A stretch of 6,765 bases of DNA from Eubacterium limosum (lineage in GTDB: Bacteria > Bacillota > Clostridia > Eubacteriales > Eubacteriaceae). The position numbers and the translations under genes are program-made. Position 1 is the stretch's first letter; each line of letters starts with the position of its first letter. The notes under the pieces were generated by a model that was given only the letters and a program-made list of their open reading frames with translations, was not told the DNA's origin and made no database searches. Location of the stretch: contig CAUEUD010000191.1 in assembly GCA_959020865.1 (NCBI GenBank), positions 1-6,765 of the forward strand. Reading direction: 5' to 3'. Shown one piece after another: positions 5,169 through 6,765 of this stretch.

Positions 5169-6653
5169 TTAGTGTCTAATCCAATTCAGCGAACGTTTTA
5201 CGGCTTCTTTCCACTCCTGGCTGCGGGTGTGACGAAGCACAGGGTCAATTTTGGGCTCAAAGACCTGGTCTGTGTTCAACACATTTTTGACATCCTCCAG
5301 GCCGATCATGTTTACGTACAATGCTGCCATCAGCGCTGCTCCAAGACTGGTGGCTTCCAGTGTATCCGGACGTGAGACCCTTGCGTCACAGTAATCTGCC
5401 AGCATCTGAACCAGCAGATTGTTTTCAGAAGCGCCGCCGTCAATCTTGATTTCCTCAATTTTTACACTGCATTCCCGTTCTACCACATCCAGAATATCCT
5501 TGATGCCAAAGGCGATACATTCAAGGGTTGCACGGGCGATATGGGCTTCTGTGGTTCCGCGGGTAATGCCGATGAGCATACCTCGGGCAAAGGGATCGTT
5601 GTGCGGCGTGGTCAGTCCCACCAAAGCCGGTACAAAGTAAACGCCGTTGGTATCTGGAACCGAAGCCGCCAAAGCCTCAATATCTGATGATTTACGAATG
5701 ATTTTCAGGCCATCACGCAGCCACTGGACTGCTGAGCCGGTAACAGACACAAAGCCTTCAACCGCATAGGTAATGGTATCGCCAAGCTTCCAGGCGATCA
5801 GATTATCCACACCGCCTGAGGCAATATTAAATTCTGGGCCGATGTTAATATCCATAAAGCTGCCAGTACCATTGGTACATTTCATGGTCCCGGGCTCAAG
5901 GCAGCCCTGGGCAAACAATGCGGACTGCTGATCTGCAACCGCCCCGGTGATCGGGATTGCGCTGCCAAAAAGATCGGTGGTCCCATAGTCGGAGGATTCT
6001 GACTGAATAACTGGAAAAATATCCTTCGGGACACCGATATAATCCAGAAACTCATTGTGCCATTCGCCGGTTCTCAAATCAATACAGCCGCTGCTGGAAG
6101 CGTTAGAGCAGGAAACCGCATGGGTCTTTCCACCCGTCAGTTTCCAGATCATCCATGTATCCATGGTTCCATACAGCGCCTCGCCATTTTCGATTTTTTC
6201 TTTAATTTCCGGCACATTGTCCATGTACCATTTGATGATCAGGGCATTGTTGTGCGGCGCGATCACCTTGCCGGTCTCCTGTAAAATCTTTTCCGCCCAT
6301 TCGGTCTGCTTAATGGCGTCTACGGCCTGTCCTGTTCGGCTGTCCTGCCATACAATGGCATTGTACAGCGGTTCGCCGGTATTTTTATCCCAGATAACGC
6401 AGGTATTCCGTTGATTGGTAATGCCCATACAGGCAATATCATCACTGCTAAGTCCTGCCATCTCGATGGCCTCGCGGCAGACGCCCACACTCTTGGCATA
6501 GATTTCCATGGCGTCATGCTCAACCATGTTTTCCTGCGGTGTATACTGCGTAAATTCCTGATAGGCCTGGGCGGCAATGTTAAAATCCGAATCAAAAATC
6601 AAAGCCCGGGTGCCGGTAGTGCCTTCATCAATTACTAATACATATTTCCCCAT
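5169..6653 (-). CDS. glpK: FGGY-family carbohydrate kinase, glycerol-kinase-like (annotated-type GlpK)
   Basis: This 494-residue cytoplasmic kinase has glycerol-kinase length (E. coli GlpK about 502) and the two-domain FGGY fold. Seen are the N-terminal phosphate loop DEGTTGT (9-15), TNGTGSF (260-266), DGGAS (405-409) and a good second FGGY signature (358-378). GlpK would phosphorylate glycerol with ATP to glycerol-3-phosphate. Aligned by eye with E. coli GlpK, R82, W102, D241-Q242 and F266 are kept, but E84 becomes N83 and Y135 becomes H134 in an APHNNALIIKW segment, and GLGAPYWD becomes GLTTPHND (346-353). The substrate may therefore be another polyol or sugar. The start follows GAGGAG (6661-6666) by seven bases; a longer in-frame reading to 6740 from TTG has no such support. 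No glpF or glpO neighbour is visible. The family is certain; glycerol as substrate is only moderately likely. Confidence 0.88.
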   Translation of the reverse strand: MGKYVLVIDEGTTGTRALIFDSDFNIAAQAYQEFTQYTPQENMVEHDAMEIYAKSVGVCREAIEMAGLSSDDIACMGITNQRNTCVIWDKNTGEPLYNAIVWQDSRTGQAVDAIKQTEWAEKILQETGKVIAPHNNALIIKWYMDNVPEIKEKIENGEALYGTMDTWMIWKLTGGKTHAVSCSNASSSGCIDLRTGEWHNEFLDYIGVPKDIFPVIQSESSDYGTTDLFGSAIPITGAVADQQSALFAQGCLEPGTMKCTNGTGSFMDINIGPEFNIASGGVDNLIAWKLGDTITYAVEGFVSVTGSAVQWLRDGLKIIRKSSDIEALAASVPDTNGVYFVPALVGLTTPHNDPFARGMLIGITRGTTEAHIARATLECIAFGIKDILDVVERECSVKIEEIKIDGGASENNLLVQMLADYCDARVSRPDTLEATSLGAALMAALYVNMIGLEDVKNVLNTDQVFEPKIDPVLRHTRSQEWKEAVKRSLNWIRH

Positions 6654-6660
6654 TTTATCT

Positions 6661-6666
6661 CTCCTC
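6661..6666 (-). promoter_or_regulatory. Ribosome binding site that decides the FGGY kinase start
   Basis: The minus strand reads GAGGAG seven bases before the ATG at 6653-6651. It supports MGKYVLVIDEG as the true N-terminus, matching the family's usual beginning, over in-frame starts further upstream (ATG at 6668 or TTG at 6740). Confidence 0.85.
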
Positions 6667-6679
6667 ATATAAATATTTA

Positions 6680-6709
6680 ATTTTACCCCTAAAATTATCT
6701 TTCGACTAA
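6680..6709 (-). promoter_or_regulatory. Possible promoter of the FGGY kinase gene
   Basis: In the AT-rich stretch before the gene, the minus strand has TTAGTC (6709-6704), 18 bp, then TAAAAT (6685-6680). Both hexamers are imperfect. A start near 6673 would give a leader of about 20 bases carrying the ribosome binding site. I see no clear catabolite-repression site or antiterminator structure. Confidence 0.3.
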
Positions 6710-6765
6710 CAGATGCGGTCTGGGCTCCGGGCCGGGGCAAGGTGGTCTATGCCGGCTTTTTGCAA
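6706..6765 (-). CDS. Possible 3' end of an upstream minus-strand gene (partial, low confidence)
   Basis: One minus-strand frame is open from the window edge to a TAG at 6708-6706 and would encode a 19-residue tail ending SPDRIC. The stretch is GC-rich, unlike the AT-rich bases next to it, which is the contrast expected at a gene end. The gap to the kinase ATG would be 52 bases, compatible with an operon. Nineteen residues are too few to recognise a family or to exclude chance, and other frames here are also open. Confidence 0.2.
   Translation of the reverse strand: MQKAGIDHLAPARSPDRIC

Noticed and set aside
6731..6761. Plus-strand GC-rich hairpin (GCCGG..CA with TGCCGGC) followed by five T, terminator-like
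   Set aside because: The stem needs a two-base bulge, and there is no plus-strand gene before it that it could terminate.

Overview
The window looks like a chromosomal segment from a low-to-middle GC Gram-positive anaerobe of the Clostridia. Every gene has a strong AGGAGG-type ribosome binding site, the promoters are sigma-A-like, the intrinsic terminators are compact with T-tracts, and the protein families are typical of Firmicutes. An acetogen of the Eubacterium/Acetobacterium type would fit, but this is an impression from gene style and not a placement.

Left and centre (about 38-4793): a self-contained antimicrobial-peptide sensing and detoxification module. On the minus strand lies an operon with an OmpR-family response regulator (1541-2236) followed by a two-transmembrane sensor histidine kinase (89-1528), closed by a hairpin terminator at 38-80. 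On the plus strand, divergent from it, is a three-gene ABC transporter operon: an ATPase with a lantibiotic-immunity-type E-loop (2389-3297) and two six-helix permeases of about 245 residues (3297-4046 and 4059-4793). The ATPase/permease/permease order, the protein sizes and the E-loop point to a LanFEG-type (BcrA, MutE/EpiE, MutG) exporter. In known relatives the kinase senses a lantibiotic or cationic peptide, the regulator activates the transporter promoter, and the transporter expels the peptide from the membrane. No peptide precursor, LanB/C/M enzyme or LanI lipoprotein is visible, so this reads as resistance and not as a producer cluster. The 152-bp divergent intergenic region holds a promoter in each direction and an AAAAGTAGA direct repeat with 11-bp period, a good candidate operator for the regulator.

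Intergenic block (4794-5168): I see no gene. It is framed by two near-identical palindromic repeats (4793-4821 and 5048-5084), has a weaker hairpin inside, and ends with a strong bidirectional terminator (5101-5143) serving the convergent genes.

Right (5169-6653, minus): an FGGY-family sugar/polyol kinase of glycerol-kinase length and architecture. Several residues that bind glycerol in E. coli GlpK are changed, so its substrate is open. Beyond its start is an AT-rich promoter region and then a short GC-rich stretch that may be the tail of another minus-strand gene.

Nothing here is clearly a wholly new system. The items most worth checking are the palindromic repeat pair, the non-canonical kinase pocket and the putative operator.
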